The translations under genes were made by a program, and so were the position numbers. Shown here one piece after another: positions 17,350-26,532 of a stretch of DNA of 64,000 bases. Origin of the DNA: UBA5216 sp043743335 (GTDB lineage Bacteria; Pseudomonadota; Gammaproteobacteria; Burkholderiales; SG8-41); assembly GCA_043743335.1 (NCBI GenBank), contig JAYTWR010000193.1:1-64000 (forward strand). The letters run 5' to 3'. The notes beneath the pieces are model-generated. The model saw only the letters and a program-made list of their open reading frames with translations, was not told where the DNA came from and ran no database searches. Every line of letters starts with the position of its first letter. The stretch's first letter is position 1.

Positions 17350-18325
17350 CTTGGAATTAAGCTTCACGCCAGTCAACAACCATCGGCTGGCCAATCTGTG
17401 CGGCGCGTTGGACGAAAATCTGCGCCGCATTGAAAGTGCTTGTGAAGTCACCATCGCGCGACACGGCGAGCATTTCACCGTCAGCGGCGCGGCGGAAAAA
17501 GCACGCGTGGCCGCGCGTGTGCTTGAATCGTTTTACGCCAAGGCCCACCAAGCGCTCGATCCCGAGGACCTGCAGCTCGGCTTGGTGCAGGCCGCGCACA
17601 CGCCCAGCACGCACAGCGCGGGCGGGGAGCCGGTGTTGATTACGCGCCGCCCCGATTTGCAGGGCCGCACGCCGCATCAAGTTGAGTATCTAAAAAAAAT
17701 CCACGGGCACGACATCACCTTCGGCATCGGCCCGGCGGGCACCGGCAAAACCTATCTCGCGGTGGCCTGCGCGGTCGATGCCTTTGAGCGCGATGCGGTC
17801 AAACGACTGGTGCTGGTGCGCCCGGCGGTTGAGGCCGGCGAGCGGCTGGGTTTTTTGCCCGGCGACATGGCGCAAAAGGTCGATCCGTATCTGCGCCCGC
17901 TGTACGACGCGCTGTATGATTTGATGGGCTACGATAAGGTGGCAAAAATGTTCGAGCGCGGTGCCATTGAAGTGGCGCCGCTGGCGTTCATGCGCGGGCG
18001 CACGCTCAATCACGCGTTCGTGATTCTCGACGAAGCGCAAAACACCACGCCCGAGCAAATGAAAATGTTTTTAACCCGCATCGGCTTTGGCAGCCGCGTG
18101 GTGGTCACCGGCGACGTGACACAAATCGATCTCGCCAAGGGGCAAAAAAGCGGCCTCATCGACGCACACGAAATTCTCAAAGCCGTACGCGGCATTGCGT
18201 TCACCTATTTCGGCGCGGAAGACGTGGTGCGCCATCCGCTGGTGCAACGCATCGTCAATGCCTACGAGAGCCGCAAGGGTAAAAGCGCCGGTGCGCAAAC
18301 GCCGAGGGACGACGCGCCGTCATGA
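17336..18325 (+). CDS. ybeZ: PhoH-family ATPase (YbeZ)
   Basis: 329 residues. An N-terminal KH-like segment precedes the PhoH ATPase with Walker A GPAGTGKTYLA and Walker B FVILDEAQN, plus TGDVTQIDL. YbeZ works with YbeY, encoded next, in RNA and ribosome maturation. The start is TTG 17336 inside the end of miaB; a TTG at 17351 is also possible. The miaB-ybeZ-ybeY-corC-lnt order is a conserved proteobacterial cluster. Confidence 0.95.
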   Translation: MKNNSLELSFTPVNNHRLANLCGALDENLRRIESACEVTIARHGEHFTVSGAAEKARVAARVLESFYAKAHQALDPEDLQLGLVQAAHTPSTHSAGGEPVLITRRPDLQGRTPHQVEYLKKIHGHDITFGIGPAGTGKTYLAVACAVDAFERDAVKRLVLVRPAVEAGERLGFLPGDMAQKVDPYLRPLYDALYDLMGYDKVAKMFERGAIEVAPLAFMRGRTLNHAFVILDEAQNTTPEQMKMFLTRIGFGSRVVVTGDVTQIDLAKGQKSGLIDAHEILKAVRGIAFTYFGAEDVVRHPLVQRIVNAYESRKGKSAGAQTPRDDAPS

Positions 18326-18813
18326 CGCCAACGGCTGCGCGATCGTCACGCGCCGTGGTGCTGAATTTGGCGGTGCTGAATTTGGCAGTGCTGCATTTGG
18401 CAGTGCAATACGCCGTCACCGCCAGCGGCAAGCCATCGCGCGCGCAGTTTCGCCGCTGGGTGCGCGCGGCGCTGGAGCACGATGCGCGCATCACGCTGCG
18501 CATCGTCGGGCAGGCCGAGGGGTTGACGCTCAACCGCCATTTCCGCAGCAAAGATTACGCCACCAATGTGCTGACGTTTATTCTCCACGATCAAACGCCG
18601 TTTGAAGGCGATCTGGCGCTGTGTGCGCCAGTGGTCGCGCGCGAGGCGCGCGCGCAAAAAAAAACGCTCGCCGCGCATTACGCCCACCTCACCATACATG
18701 GCGTGCTGCATTTGCAGGGCTACGATCACGAAAACAATGCAGATGCCAAGGTGATGGAATCGCGCGAAACCGCGATCATGGCAAAATTGGGGTATGCTGA
18801 TCCGTACCGTTAG
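18322..18813 (+). CDS. ybeY: Endoribonuclease/rRNA maturation factor YbeY
   Basis: 163 residues. The zinc site is HGVLHLQGYDHE (HGxLHLxGYDH consensus) preceded by the conserved NRHFRSKDYATNVLTF. YbeY functions in 16S rRNA 3' maturation and ribosome quality control. The ATG overlaps the ybeZ stop (ATGA). The N-terminal strand is expanded: a 15-bp unit repeated three times gives LNLAV LNLAV LHLAV before QYAV, where homologues normally have one such strand. Confidence 0.95.
   Translation: MTPTAARSSRAVVLNLAVLNLAVLHLAVQYAVTASGKPSRAQFRRWVRAALEHDARITLRIVGQAEGLTLNRHFRSKDYATNVLTFILHDQTPFEGDLALCAPVVAREARAQKKTLAAHYAHLTIHGVLHLQGYDHENNADAKVMESRETAIMAKLGYADPYR
18358..18402. repeat. 15-bp tandem repeat inside ybeY
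   Basis: Units GTGCTGAATTTGGCG (18358-18372), GTGCTGAATTTGGCA (18373-18387) and GTGCTGCATTTGGCA (18388-18402) encode VLNLA repeats. In-frame expansion leaves the rest of the gene intact. Confidence 0.9.
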
Positions 18814-18824
18814 CAAGTAGTCTT

Positions 18825-19667
18825 ATGGCCAGCGACACTCACGACAAACCTTCCGTGCTCGACCGCATCTCGGCATTTTTAATGCGCGAGCCGGAAGACC
18901 GCGAGCAACTGTTGCAATTGCTACATTCGGCGCACGAGCGCAATTTGCTTGACGCCGATGCGCTGGCGATGATTGAGGGCGTGCTGCAGGTGTCGGAAAT
19001 GCAGGCGCGCGACATCATGATTCCACGCTCGCAAATGGATGTGATCGACATCGGCGAATCGCCGGAGCAATTCATTCCCACGGTGATGCAGACGGCGCAC
19101 TCGCGCTTTCCGGTGATCGGCGAAAACAAAGACAACGTGATCGGCATTCTGCTCGCCAAAGATTTGTTGCGTTACTACGCTGGCGAAGAAGAATTCAACG
19201 TGCGCGACATGCTGCGCCCGGCGGTGTTTATCCCCGAATCGAAACCGCTCAATGTGCTGCTGAAAGAGTTTCGCGCCAGCCGCAATCACATCGCGATTGT
19301 GGTCGATGAATACGGCGGCGTGGCGGGCCTGGTCACCATTGAAGACGTACTCGAACAAATCGTTGGCGACATCGAAGACGAACACGATATCGACGAGGTA
19401 GACGAGAAAATCGTCGAAGAGCGCGGCGGTCAGTATCGCGTCAAGGCCATTACGGAAGTAGTTGATTTTAATGAGGTTTTTGGCACTCACTACAGCGACG
19501 AACAATTCGACACCGTCGGCGGTTTGGTGTTGAACCGCTTTGGCCGCATCCCCAAACGCGGCGAGCAAATCAGCTTTGACAACCTGTCGATCAAAGTGCT
19601 GCGCGCCGACAGCCGTCGCATGCACCTGCTACAAGTGGTGAAAAAACCGGAGAAACCCGCCGCGTGA
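18825..19667 (+). CDS. corC: CorC/HlyC-family protein with CBS pair
   Basis: 280 residues. Two CBS domains (for example ARDIMIPRSQMDVIDI and NHIAIVVDEYGGVAGLVTIEDVLEQIVGDIEDE) are followed by the C-terminal CorC_HlyC domain (FDTVGGLVLNRFGRIPKRGE). It is the soluble form without the DUF21 membrane part. It is linked with magnesium/cobalt homeostasis and lies in the conserved position between ybeY and lnt, whose GTG start overlaps its stop. Confidence 0.95.
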   Translation: MASDTHDKPSVLDRISAFLMREPEDREQLLQLLHSAHERNLLDADALAMIEGVLQVSEMQARDIMIPRSQMDVIDIGESPEQFIPTVMQTAHSRFPVIGENKDNVIGILLAKDLLRYYAGEEEFNVRDMLRPAVFIPESKPLNVLLKEFRASRNHIAIVVDEYGGVAGLVTIEDVLEQIVGDIEDEHDIDEVDEKIVEERGGQYRVKAITEVVDFNEVFGTHYSDEQFDTVGGLVLNRFGRIPKRGEQISFDNLSIKVLRADSRRMHLLQVVKKPEKPAA

Positions 19668-21154
19668 AGTGGCCGCCGGTGTCGTGTTTGATTCCCGTGC
19701 TGGCCGGTGCCCTCACCGTGGCTGGCTTCGCGCCTTTTGAACTGTGGCCGCTGCCATTCGTGACGCTGGCGTGGCTGTTTCGGCAATGGGCGCGCGCTGA
19801 AACGCCACGGCAGGCGTTCAATACCGGCTGGGCGTTTGGCTTGGGTTTTTTTCTGGCGGGCGTGTCGTGGATTTACGTGAGTCTCGCCACCTTTGGCGCG
19901 ATGCCGATGCCCATTGCCGCTGCCGCCACGTTGTTGTTTTGCGCGTTTCTGGCCTTGTTTCCGGCCGCCGCAGGGTACGCGGCCGTGCGATTGCGCGCAC
20001 CGCCAGCGGTCACCGCAACACTGGCAGCACCCGCGCTGTGGGTCGGCGTGGAGTGGGTGCGTAGCTGGATTTTCACCGGCTTTCCGTGGAACACCATCGG
20101 TTATTCGCAAATTCCCACCAGCCCCTTGGCGGGCTATGCGCCGGTAGCGGGCATTTATGGCGTGAGTTTGCTGGTGGCGATAGCGGCGGGCTGCATCGCA
20201 TTGCTGACGCTCCGCGTGCGCGACGTGCGCTGGGCAGCGGCGATACCCGTAGCGCTTGTGCTCGGTGGCTGGGGCCTGCAACAGGTTGAGTGGACCACGC
20301 CCACCGGCACGCCGCTGACAGTCAGCCTGCTGCAAGGCAATGTCGCGCAGGATATGAAGTGGCGCGAAGACCAGGTGCTCGCCACGCTGGACGCTTACGC
20401 CAAAATGGTGACCGCCAGCCGCGCGCAGTTGATTGTGTTGCCGGAAACGGCGCTGCCGCTATTTTTGCATCAGGTGCCGACGGATTATCTTGACCTGCTG
20501 GCCACGCACGCGCGCAAAAACCACGGCGACGTCATCATCGGCGTGCCGGAGCGTGTGCCGAATGAGGGCTATTACAACAGCGCGATTTCGCTGGGTACCG
20601 CTGCCAGCCAAAAGTACCGCAAATCGCATCTGGTACCGTTTGGCGAATTCATTCCGCTGCGGCCTGTGCTGGCGTGGATTGTAAATATTCTGAGCATCCC
20701 ATTGCAGGATTTCGCGCGCGGCAGCATCGCGCAACAGCCGCTCAACCTAGCCGGGCAGCGCGTGGCGCTCAATATCTGCTATGAAGACGTGTTCGGTGAA
20801 GAAATCATCCGCCAATTGCCGCAGGCAACAATGCTGGTCAATGTGAGCAACGTCGCGTGGTTTGGCCGCTCGATGGCACCGCGCCAGCATTTGCAAATTT
20901 CGCAGGCGCGCGCGCTGGAAACGGGCCGTTACATGCTGCGCGCCACCAACACCGGTATGACGGCAGTGATCGATCAACGCGGCCACGTCGTGAAGGTCGC
21001 AGCGGAATACGCCGTGGCGACCGTAGAACACACCGTGCCGGGCTATCAAGGTGCTACACCTTATGTGCGCTGGGGCAACCGCGTTGCACTGTTAATCGCA
21101 GCGATGATGTTCGGATGGGCATTTTTGCGCCGCAACACAAGGGCGACTGCTTAA
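19664..21154 (+). CDS. lnt: Apolipoprotein N-acyltransferase
   Basis: 496 residues. Multiple N-terminal membrane helices precede a nitrilase-type periplasmic domain with the catalytic triad: glutamate in VLPETALPLF, lysine in KSHLVPFGEFIP and cysteine in NICYEDVFGEE. Lnt adds the third acyl chain to lipoproteins at the outer face of the inner membrane. Translation starts at GTG 19664, overlapping the corC stop. Length is normal. Confidence 0.97.
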   Translation: MKWPPVSCLIPVLAGALTVAGFAPFELWPLPFVTLAWLFRQWARAETPRQAFNTGWAFGLGFFLAGVSWIYVSLATFGAMPMPIAAAATLLFCAFLALFPAAAGYAAVRLRAPPAVTATLAAPALWVGVEWVRSWIFTGFPWNTIGYSQIPTSPLAGYAPVAGIYGVSLLVAIAAGCIALLTLRVRDVRWAAAIPVALVLGGWGLQQVEWTTPTGTPLTVSLLQGNVAQDMKWREDQVLATLDAYAKMVTASRAQLIVLPETALPLFLHQVPTDYLDLLATHARKNHGDVIIGVPERVPNEGYYNSAISLGTAASQKYRKSHLVPFGEFIPLRPVLAWIVNILSIPLQDFARGSIAQQPLNLAGQRVALNICYEDVFGEEIIRQLPQATMLVNVSNVAWFGRSMAPRQHLQISQARALETGRYMLRATNTGMTAVIDQRGHVVKVAAEYAVATVEHTVPGYQGATPYVRWGNRVALLIAAMMFGWAFLRRNTRATA

Positions 21155-21203
21155 AAATCCCTGTAAAATTCTGGGTTTACAAGCGAACTGTGACTTAGCC
21201 TCG

Positions 21204-22148
21204 ATGCAAACTTTTCAGCACCTGATCCTCGCGCTCAACCATTATTGGGACAAGCACCACTGCGCGCTGTTGCAGTCCTACGACATGGAAGTGGGCGCAG
21301 GCACGTTTCACACCGCAACGTTTTTGCGCGCCATCGGGCCGGAGCCGTGGAACGCGGCGTATGTGCAGCCTTCGCGCCGCCCGAAAGATGGTCGCTACGG
21401 TGAAAACCCCAACCGTTTGCAGCACTATTATCAGTATCAAGTGGTGCTGAAGCCGTCACCCGCCAATATTCTGGATTTGTATCTGGGCTCGCTTAAAGAA
21501 ATCGGCATCAATCCGCTGGAGCACGACATCCGCTTTGTCGAAGACGACTGGGAATCGCCCACGCTGGGCGCGTGGGGCCTCGGCTGGGAAGTGTGGCTTA
21601 ACGGCATGGAAGTCACGCAGTTCACCTATTTTCAGGAGGTCGGCGGCATTCCGTGCAAGCCGGTGATGGGCGAAATTACCTACGGCTTGGAGCGGCTGGC
21701 AATGTATCTGCAAGGCGTTGAAAGCGTGTTTGATTTGCAATGGGCACCGGGCGTGACTTACCGCGACGTATATTTGCAAAATGAAATCGAGCAATCCACC
21801 TACAACTTTGAGCACGCCAACGTGGATATGCTATTGCAGCAATTCGGCCAGTTTGAGTCCGAAGCTAAGCGCTTGTTTGAAGCGGGACTGGCGCTGCCGG
21901 GCTACGAAATGGTGATGAAGTGCTCGCACAGCTTCAACCTTTTGGATGCGCGCGGAGCCATTTCGGTGACCGAGCGCGCAGCCTACATCGCGCGCGTGCG
22001 GACATTGGCGCGCGCTGCGGCACAGGCGTATTACCAATCGCGCAAAGTGCGCGGCTTTGAGCGCGCCACTGACGAAACTATACAAGCCTTTGTTTCTAAA
22101 GAAGAAATTGACGAGGTCATGGCAACCCGCACCGGGAGAACAGCATGA
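21204..22148 (+). CDS. glyQ: Glycyl-tRNA synthetase alpha subunit
   Basis: 314 residues, the usual length. It starts MQTFQHLILALNHYWDKHHC and includes QPSRRPKDGRYGENPNRLQHYYQYQV and GIPCKPVMGEITYGLERLAMYLQ, the class II catalytic core of the alpha2-beta2 enzyme. The gene overlaps glyS by 4 bp, giving translational coupling of the two subunits. Confidence 0.98.
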   Translation: MQTFQHLILALNHYWDKHHCALLQSYDMEVGAGTFHTATFLRAIGPEPWNAAYVQPSRRPKDGRYGENPNRLQHYYQYQVVLKPSPANILDLYLGSLKEIGINPLEHDIRFVEDDWESPTLGAWGLGWEVWLNGMEVTQFTYFQEVGGIPCKPVMGEITYGLERLAMYLQGVESVFDLQWAPGVTYRDVYLQNEIEQSTYNFEHANVDMLLQQFGQFESEAKRLFEAGLALPGYEMVMKCSHSFNLLDARGAISVTERAAYIARVRTLARAAAQAYYQSRKVRGFERATDETIQAFVSKEEIDEVMATRTGRTA

Positions 22149-24268
22149 GCGCGCCGCTGCTGGTTGAGTTGTTTACGGAAGAATTGCCGCCCAAGGCGCT
22201 ACAGCGGCTGGGCGAGGCATTTGCGCACGGGCTGCGCGATGATCTGGCCGCCAGCGCCTTGCTGGCCGCCGATTGCAAAATCGACATTTTTGCCACGCCA
22301 CGACGGTTAGCCGCGCGATTCTCCAGCGTGTTGGATAAAGCGCCCGACCGTCAAATCGACGAACGGCTGCTGCCGGAAAAAGTGGGGCTTGATGCCACCG
22401 GCAAACCCACGCCCGCCTTGCTTAAAAAGCTGGCGTCGTTGGGCCGTGACGACAGTGCGGTGGCCTCCATCAAAAAGGCCAACGACGGCAAACTGGTGAT
22501 GCTATTTTTGCCGCAACTGGCCGCCGGTCTTTCGCTGCAAGCGGGTTTGCAGGCCGCACTGGAAAAAACCATCGCGCGTTTGCCCATCCCGAAAGTGATG
22601 AGCTACCAGTTGCCCAACAGCACCGAAACCGTGAAGTTTGTGCGCCCGGCGCACGGGCTGGTGGCGCTGCACGGCACCGAGGTGGTCAACGTGCAGGCAT
22701 TGGGGCTTGCGGCAGGGCGTGTCACGCACGGGCACCGCTTTCTCGGCGCGCGCGATATTGCACTCGGCAATGCCGGTGAATACGACGCACGCCTGAACGC
22801 TGAGGGCAAAGTCATTGCCGGTTTTGAAGCGCGCCGTGCTGAAATTGCCGTGCAGCTCAAAGCCAAAGCAGCGGAATTAAGCGGCACGCTTGGCGAGTAC
22901 GACGCTTTGCTGAACGAGGTGACGGCGTTGGTGGAATGGCCGGTGGTTTACGTCGCGGGCTTCGAGGCGGCGTTTTTGACGGTGCCCCAGGAATGCCTGA
23001 TTCTGACCATGCGCACCAACCAGAAATATTTCCCGCTGTTCGACGCGGCGGGCAAGCTCACCGAGAAGTTTTTAGTGGTCAGCAATATGCAGGTGAATGA
23101 TCCCACGAATATTATCGAGGGCAACAAACGCGTGGTGCGCCCGCGGCTGGCCGATGCGCGGTTTTTCTATGATCAAGATCGCAAGGCGCGGCTGGAAACG
23201 CGCGTGCCGGGTCTGGCCAAGGTGGTGTATCACAACAAACTCGGCACGCAGCTTGAGCGCGTGCAGCGCGTGCAATTACTCGCCGGCAAAATCGCCCGCT
23301 TGATCGGGGCTGACCCGTTGTTGGCGGAGCGCGCCGCGTGGCTCGCCAAAGCCGATTTGGTCACCGGCATGGTGGGTGAATTCCCCGAGTTGCAGGGCAT
23401 CATGGGCCGCTATTACGCGCAGCACGACGGCGAGCCTGCGTTGGTTGCCGATGCCATTGCCGAGCACTATCTGCCGCGCTTCGCCGGCGACAAGCTGCCG
23501 GAAAGCCCGGTGGCCTGCTGCGTGGCGCTGGCCGACAAGCTCGACACGCTGATTGGCATTTTTGGCGTCGGGGCGATACCTACCGGCGACAAAGACCCGT
23601 TCGCGCTACGGCGTCACGCGCTGGGCGTCATTCGTATTTTGGCGGAACGCCAACTGCCGTTGCAGGTGGGCGAGTTGCTGAAACTGGCGCACGAAACCTT
23701 CCCCACCGGCACGCTGCTGGAATCACACGACCACAAAGGCATGGCCACGCCGAACGCGGTGGAAGCGACCTTTTTTGTCATCGAACGCGCGAAAAGTTAT
23801 CTGCGCGACCTCGGTTATTCGGTGCTGGAAATTGAATCGGTACTCGATCTGTTGCCGCGTCCGCTCGAATACGTGGCGCGCTTGGAAGCGGCGCGCCAGT
23901 TTCTGGCATTGCCCGAATCGGCGGGCTTGGCAGAAGCCGACAAGCGCATCCGCAACATCCTCAGCAAATCCGGCGGGCAGGTCACCGGTCGCCGAGCCGA
24001 TGACGGCAAGCTGCAAGAAAGTGAAGAAAAACAATTACTTACAACAACCCGGCAATTACGCACGCAGGTCGATGCCTTGCTCAAGCAGGCAAAATTCAGC
24101 GACGCACTGCGCGTTACTGCGCAACTGCATCAACCGGTCTCGCAGTTTTTCGACAAGGTGATGGTCAACGTTGAAGACCCAGTCCTGCGTGAAAACCGCT
24201 TCGCGTTGCTACACGAAGTGGCAAATCTGACCCATCAAGTCGTCAACATCTCCAAACTCGCCACATGA
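22145..24268 (+). CDS. glyS: Glycyl-tRNA synthetase beta subunit
   Basis: 707 residues. It begins LLVELFTEELPPKALQRLGEAF and carries the family motifs NQKYFPLFDAAGKL, VVRPRLADARFFYDQD, GEFPELQGIMGRYYA and IPTGDKDPFALRRHALGVIRIL, with a C-terminal anticodon-binding DALR-type region. It contains a copy of the AT-rich motif in frame at 24027-24045, encoding KQLLTT in a linker before RQLRTQVDALL. It overlaps gmhB by 4 bp. Confidence 0.98.
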   Translation: MSAPLLVELFTEELPPKALQRLGEAFAHGLRDDLAASALLAADCKIDIFATPRRLAARFSSVLDKAPDRQIDERLLPEKVGLDATGKPTPALLKKLASLGRDDSAVASIKKANDGKLVMLFLPQLAAGLSLQAGLQAALEKTIARLPIPKVMSYQLPNSTETVKFVRPAHGLVALHGTEVVNVQALGLAAGRVTHGHRFLGARDIALGNAGEYDARLNAEGKVIAGFEARRAEIAVQLKAKAAELSGTLGEYDALLNEVTALVEWPVVYVAGFEAAFLTVPQECLILTMRTNQKYFPLFDAAGKLTEKFLVVSNMQVNDPTNIIEGNKRVVRPRLADARFFYDQDRKARLETRVPGLAKVVYHNKLGTQLERVQRVQLLAGKIARLIGADPLLAERAAWLAKADLVTGMVGEFPELQGIMGRYYAQHDGEPALVADAIAEHYLPRFAGDKLPESPVACCVALADKLDTLIGIFGVGAIPTGDKDPFALRRHALGVIRILAERQLPLQVGELLKLAHETFPTGTLLESHDHKGMATPNAVEATFFVIERAKSYLRDLGYSVLEIESVLDLLPRPLEYVARLEAARQFLALPESAGLAEADKRIRNILSKSGGQVTGRRADDGKLQESEEKQLLTTTRQLRTQVDALLKQAKFSDALRVTAQLHQPVSQFFDKVMVNVEDPVLRENRFALLHEVANLTHQVVNISKLAT
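24027..24045 (+). repeat. AT-rich dispersed motif, copy 6, inside glyS
   Basis: AAAAACAATTACTTACAAC lies within the coding sequence, an AT-rich patch in GC-rich surroundings, and is read in frame as K-Q-L-L-T-T. Confidence 0.65.
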
Positions 24269-24798
24269 AACTGATTGTGCTTGATCGCGATGGTGTAATT
24301 AACCACGACAGCGCGGCGTATATCAAAAGCCCTGCGGAATGGCGGCCCATTGCGGGTAGCCTAAACGCGATTTCGCGGCTGAATCACGCGGGCTTTCACG
24401 TGATTGTCGCCACCAATCAATCGGGTGTGGGGCGCGGCCTGTTTGATATGGTCGCGTTGAACGCCATCCACGACAAAATGCACAAGGCGTTGGCCCAAGC
24501 CGGCGCGCGCGTGGACGCGGTTTTTTTCTGCCCGCATGCAGCGGACGACCACTGCAATTGCCGCAAGCCCAAAGCCGGCATGTTTGAAGACATCGCCCAC
24601 CGGCTCAACACCAATCTCACCGGCGTGCCGGTGATAGGGGACAGCATCCGCGATCTGCAGGCCGCCGCCGCCGTGCAAGCGGCACCGATACTGGTGCTCA
24701 CCGGCAACGGCAAAAAAACGCAGCGTAGCGGCGCGTTGCCGCCCGCCACACGCGTATTTGCCGACCTGTCCGCTGCGGTGGATGCGCTGGTTGCCTGA
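24265..24798 (+). CDS. gmhB: D-glycero-beta-D-manno-heptose 1,7-bisphosphate 7-phosphatase
   Basis: 177 residues, HAD superfamily. The nucleophile motif LDRDGVIN is at the N-terminus, VATNQSGVGRG forms motif II, and the zinc site CPHAADDHCNCRKPKAG is typical of GmhB. VIGDSIRDLQAA is motif IV. The enzyme acts in ADP-heptose synthesis for the lipopolysaccharide core. It overlaps glyS by 4 bp, a known arrangement in betaproteobacteria. Confidence 0.95.
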   Translation: MKLIVLDRDGVINHDSAAYIKSPAEWRPIAGSLNAISRLNHAGFHVIVATNQSGVGRGLFDMVALNAIHDKMHKALAQAGARVDAVFFCPHAADDHCNCRKPKAGMFEDIAHRLNTNLTGVPVIGDSIRDLQAAAAVQAAPILVLTGNGKKTQRSGALPPATRVFADLSAAVDALVA

Positions 24799-24809
24799 CG
24801 ACGCCACCG

Positions 24810-25532
24810 TTGCTCTTTCTACGCGCCTGCCTGTTTTTACTGTTCCAGTTGGTGGTGACGCCAGTGTTTTCGGTCATCGCACTGCTGACATTTCCGTTGT
24901 CACGGCTCACGCGCTATCGCGTCATCACGCTGTGGTCGCGGCTGATCACCCGTGCCGCCACCGTGATTTGCGGCGTGCGCTACCGGGTAATCGGCGCGGA
25001 AAACATTCCGCACGCGCCGTGTGTGATTCTCTCCAAGCACCAGTCGGCGTGGGAAACGCTGGCGTGGCAGACGATATTTCCGCCGCAGGTGTGGGTGATG
25101 AAGCGCGAGCTGTTGTGGATACCGTTCTTCGGCTGGGGGCTGGCGATGCTTTCGCCCATTGCGATCAATCGCGGCTCCGGCAGCAAGGCGCTGCGGCAAA
25201 TGGCAGAACAGGGTGCGGAGCGTTTGACCGCGGGCTTTTATATCGTCATTTTCCCCGAAGGCACCCGCGTTGCGCCGGGCGAACGAGGGGCGTACCATCC
25301 GGGTGGTGCGTGGCTGACGGTGAAAACCCATGCGCTGGCGCTGCCCGTGGCGCACAACGCAGGGGAGTGCTGGCGCAAGAACGCTTTCATCAAACGTCCG
25401 GGTTTGATTACCGTCAGCATCGGCAAACCGATTGTTTCTACAGGCTTATCCGCAGCGGAATTGAATCAACGCGTTGAAGACTGGATTGAATCCGAAATGC
25501 CCCGACTGAAATCCTATGGCGAACCCCGCTAG
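24810..25532 (+). CDS. plsC: 1-acyl-sn-glycerol-3-phosphate acyltransferase
   Basis: 240 residues with an N-terminal membrane segment (RACLFLLFQLVVTPVFSVIALL). The acyltransferase motifs are SKHQSAWET (the KHQSxWET variant of the HX4D site) and FPEGTRVAPGE. It makes phosphatidic acid from lysophosphatidic acid. The start is TTG 24810, eleven bases after the gmhB stop. It overlaps the metallopeptidase gene by 17 bp. Confidence 0.93.
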   Translation: MLFLRACLFLLFQLVVTPVFSVIALLTFPLSRLTRYRVITLWSRLITRAATVICGVRYRVIGAENIPHAPCVILSKHQSAWETLAWQTIFPPQVWVMKRELLWIPFFGWGLAMLSPIAINRGSGSKALRQMAEQGAERLTAGFYIVIFPEGTRVAPGERGAYHPGGAWLTVKTHALALPVAHNAGECWRKNAFIKRPGLITVSIGKPIVSTGLSAAELNQRVEDWIESEMPRLKSYGEPR

Positions 25533-26277
25533 CGCACAGCTCGAATTGCCGTTTGCGCCGTTGTCCATGAACCCGGTGGTGGCCAGCGCCACGGTGCTCG
25601 ACGGCCAGCCGGTGAATTACATTCTGCATCGCAGCCACGGCCGACGGCGCATCTCGCTGTCAGTGGATGATCGCGGCTTGCGCGTGGGCGCGCCGCTGCG
25701 CGCGAGCTTGCGCGAAATCGAAACGGTGCTGCGCGATCACGCGCGCTGGGTGGTGCGCAAGCTGGCCGATTGGAGCGACAAACGTGCGCCCGCGCGACGC
25801 TGGGCAAGCGGCGAGACGGTGGCGTACCTCGGCTTGCCGCTAAAAATTGAAGTCGCGCCCGGTGTCAGCGCGGTGGAACTCGCAGCACCCCTATTGCGCA
25901 TACGCGCGCCCGATCTTGCCGCAGCAGCGGTGGCCGCGCTCGCCAAACACTGGCTGCAAGAGCAGGCGCTGGCGCATTTTCACCGGCGTATCGAGCACTT
26001 TCGCACCCACATCACGCTGGAGACGGTGGCGATACGCCTGTCGAATGCGCGTTCGCGCTGGGGCAGTTGCCATGCCAGCGGGCGCATTTCGCTCAACTGG
26101 CGCTTGATCCACATGCCGCAGCACCTGATCGATTACGTGGTGGTGCATGAGCTGGCGCACCTGCGTGAAATGAACCACTCGCCGCGATTCTGGGCAGTAG
26201 TGGGCAGCGTGATTCCCGACTACGCCGCGCGTCGCCGCGAGATACGCCGCGAGTCTCACCGTTACTTGGTGGATTGA
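25516..26277 (+). CDS. YgjP-like zinc metallopeptidase (DUF45/M48-related)
   Basis: 253 residues. The C-terminal third holds the zinc motif HELAHLREMNHSPRFW, preceded by the family segment SRWGSCHASGRISLNWRLIHMP. The N-terminal part (RRRISLSVDDRGLRVGAP) is the usual DUF45 beta region. Physiological substrate unknown. It is the last gene of the plus-strand block begun by miaB. Confidence 0.92.
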   Translation: MANPASAQLELPFAPLSMNPVVASATVLDGQPVNYILHRSHGRRRISLSVDDRGLRVGAPLRASLREIETVLRDHARWVVRKLADWSDKRAPARRWASGETVAYLGLPLKIEVAPGVSAVELAAPLLRIRAPDLAAAAVAALAKHWLQEQALAHFHRRIEHFRTHITLETVAIRLSNARSRWGSCHASGRISLNWRLIHMPQHLIDYVVVHELAHLREMNHSPRFWAVVGSVIPDYAARRREIRRESHRYLVD

Positions 26278-26370
26278 CACGGGTGCCCGTTAGGCCCACA
26301 GCAGGCCCACCGCAGGCGCGTGCTAAACTTTGCGCCACACCCGTTCGATTCTGCACCACAGCGATACGCC

Positions 26371-26532
26371 ATGCGCACCTCCTTCATCACCCTAGTTCTA
26401 TGCTGCGCGCTGGGCGCTTGCGGCTATCGCACGCCCCTTGCTTTACCCCAGCCTAGCGCAAAGCCCCCCGCGACCAAGCCTGCACCGGCGCAGCCCCCCA
26501 ACAATGCCTCGCCCGCCACTGAAGTGCTATGA
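26371..26532 (+). CDS. lptM: LptM-like small lipoprotein
   Basis: 53 residues. A signal peptide MRTSFITLVLCCALGACGYR carries the lipobox LGAC followed by GYRTPL, then a proline-rich tail. Very short lipoproteins of this kind directly upstream of lysA are common in proteobacteria; LptM assists LptD maturation in E. coli. The stop overlaps the lysA start by 4 bp (ATGA). I chose the ATG at 26371 because the signal sequence begins there. Confidence 0.85.
   Translation: MRTSFITLVLCCALGACGYRTPLALPQPSAKPPATKPAPAQPPNNASPATEVL

Noticed and set aside
19457..19473. Another copy of the AT-rich motif inside corC
   Set aside because: AAGTAGTTGATTTTAATG is similar, but it encodes VVDFNE, which looks like normal conserved CorC sequence, so it may be coincidence.
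24810..25532. Defective acyltransferase because HX4D reads HX4E
   Set aside because: KHQSxWET is a known form of the motif in many proteobacterial PlsC-like proteins.
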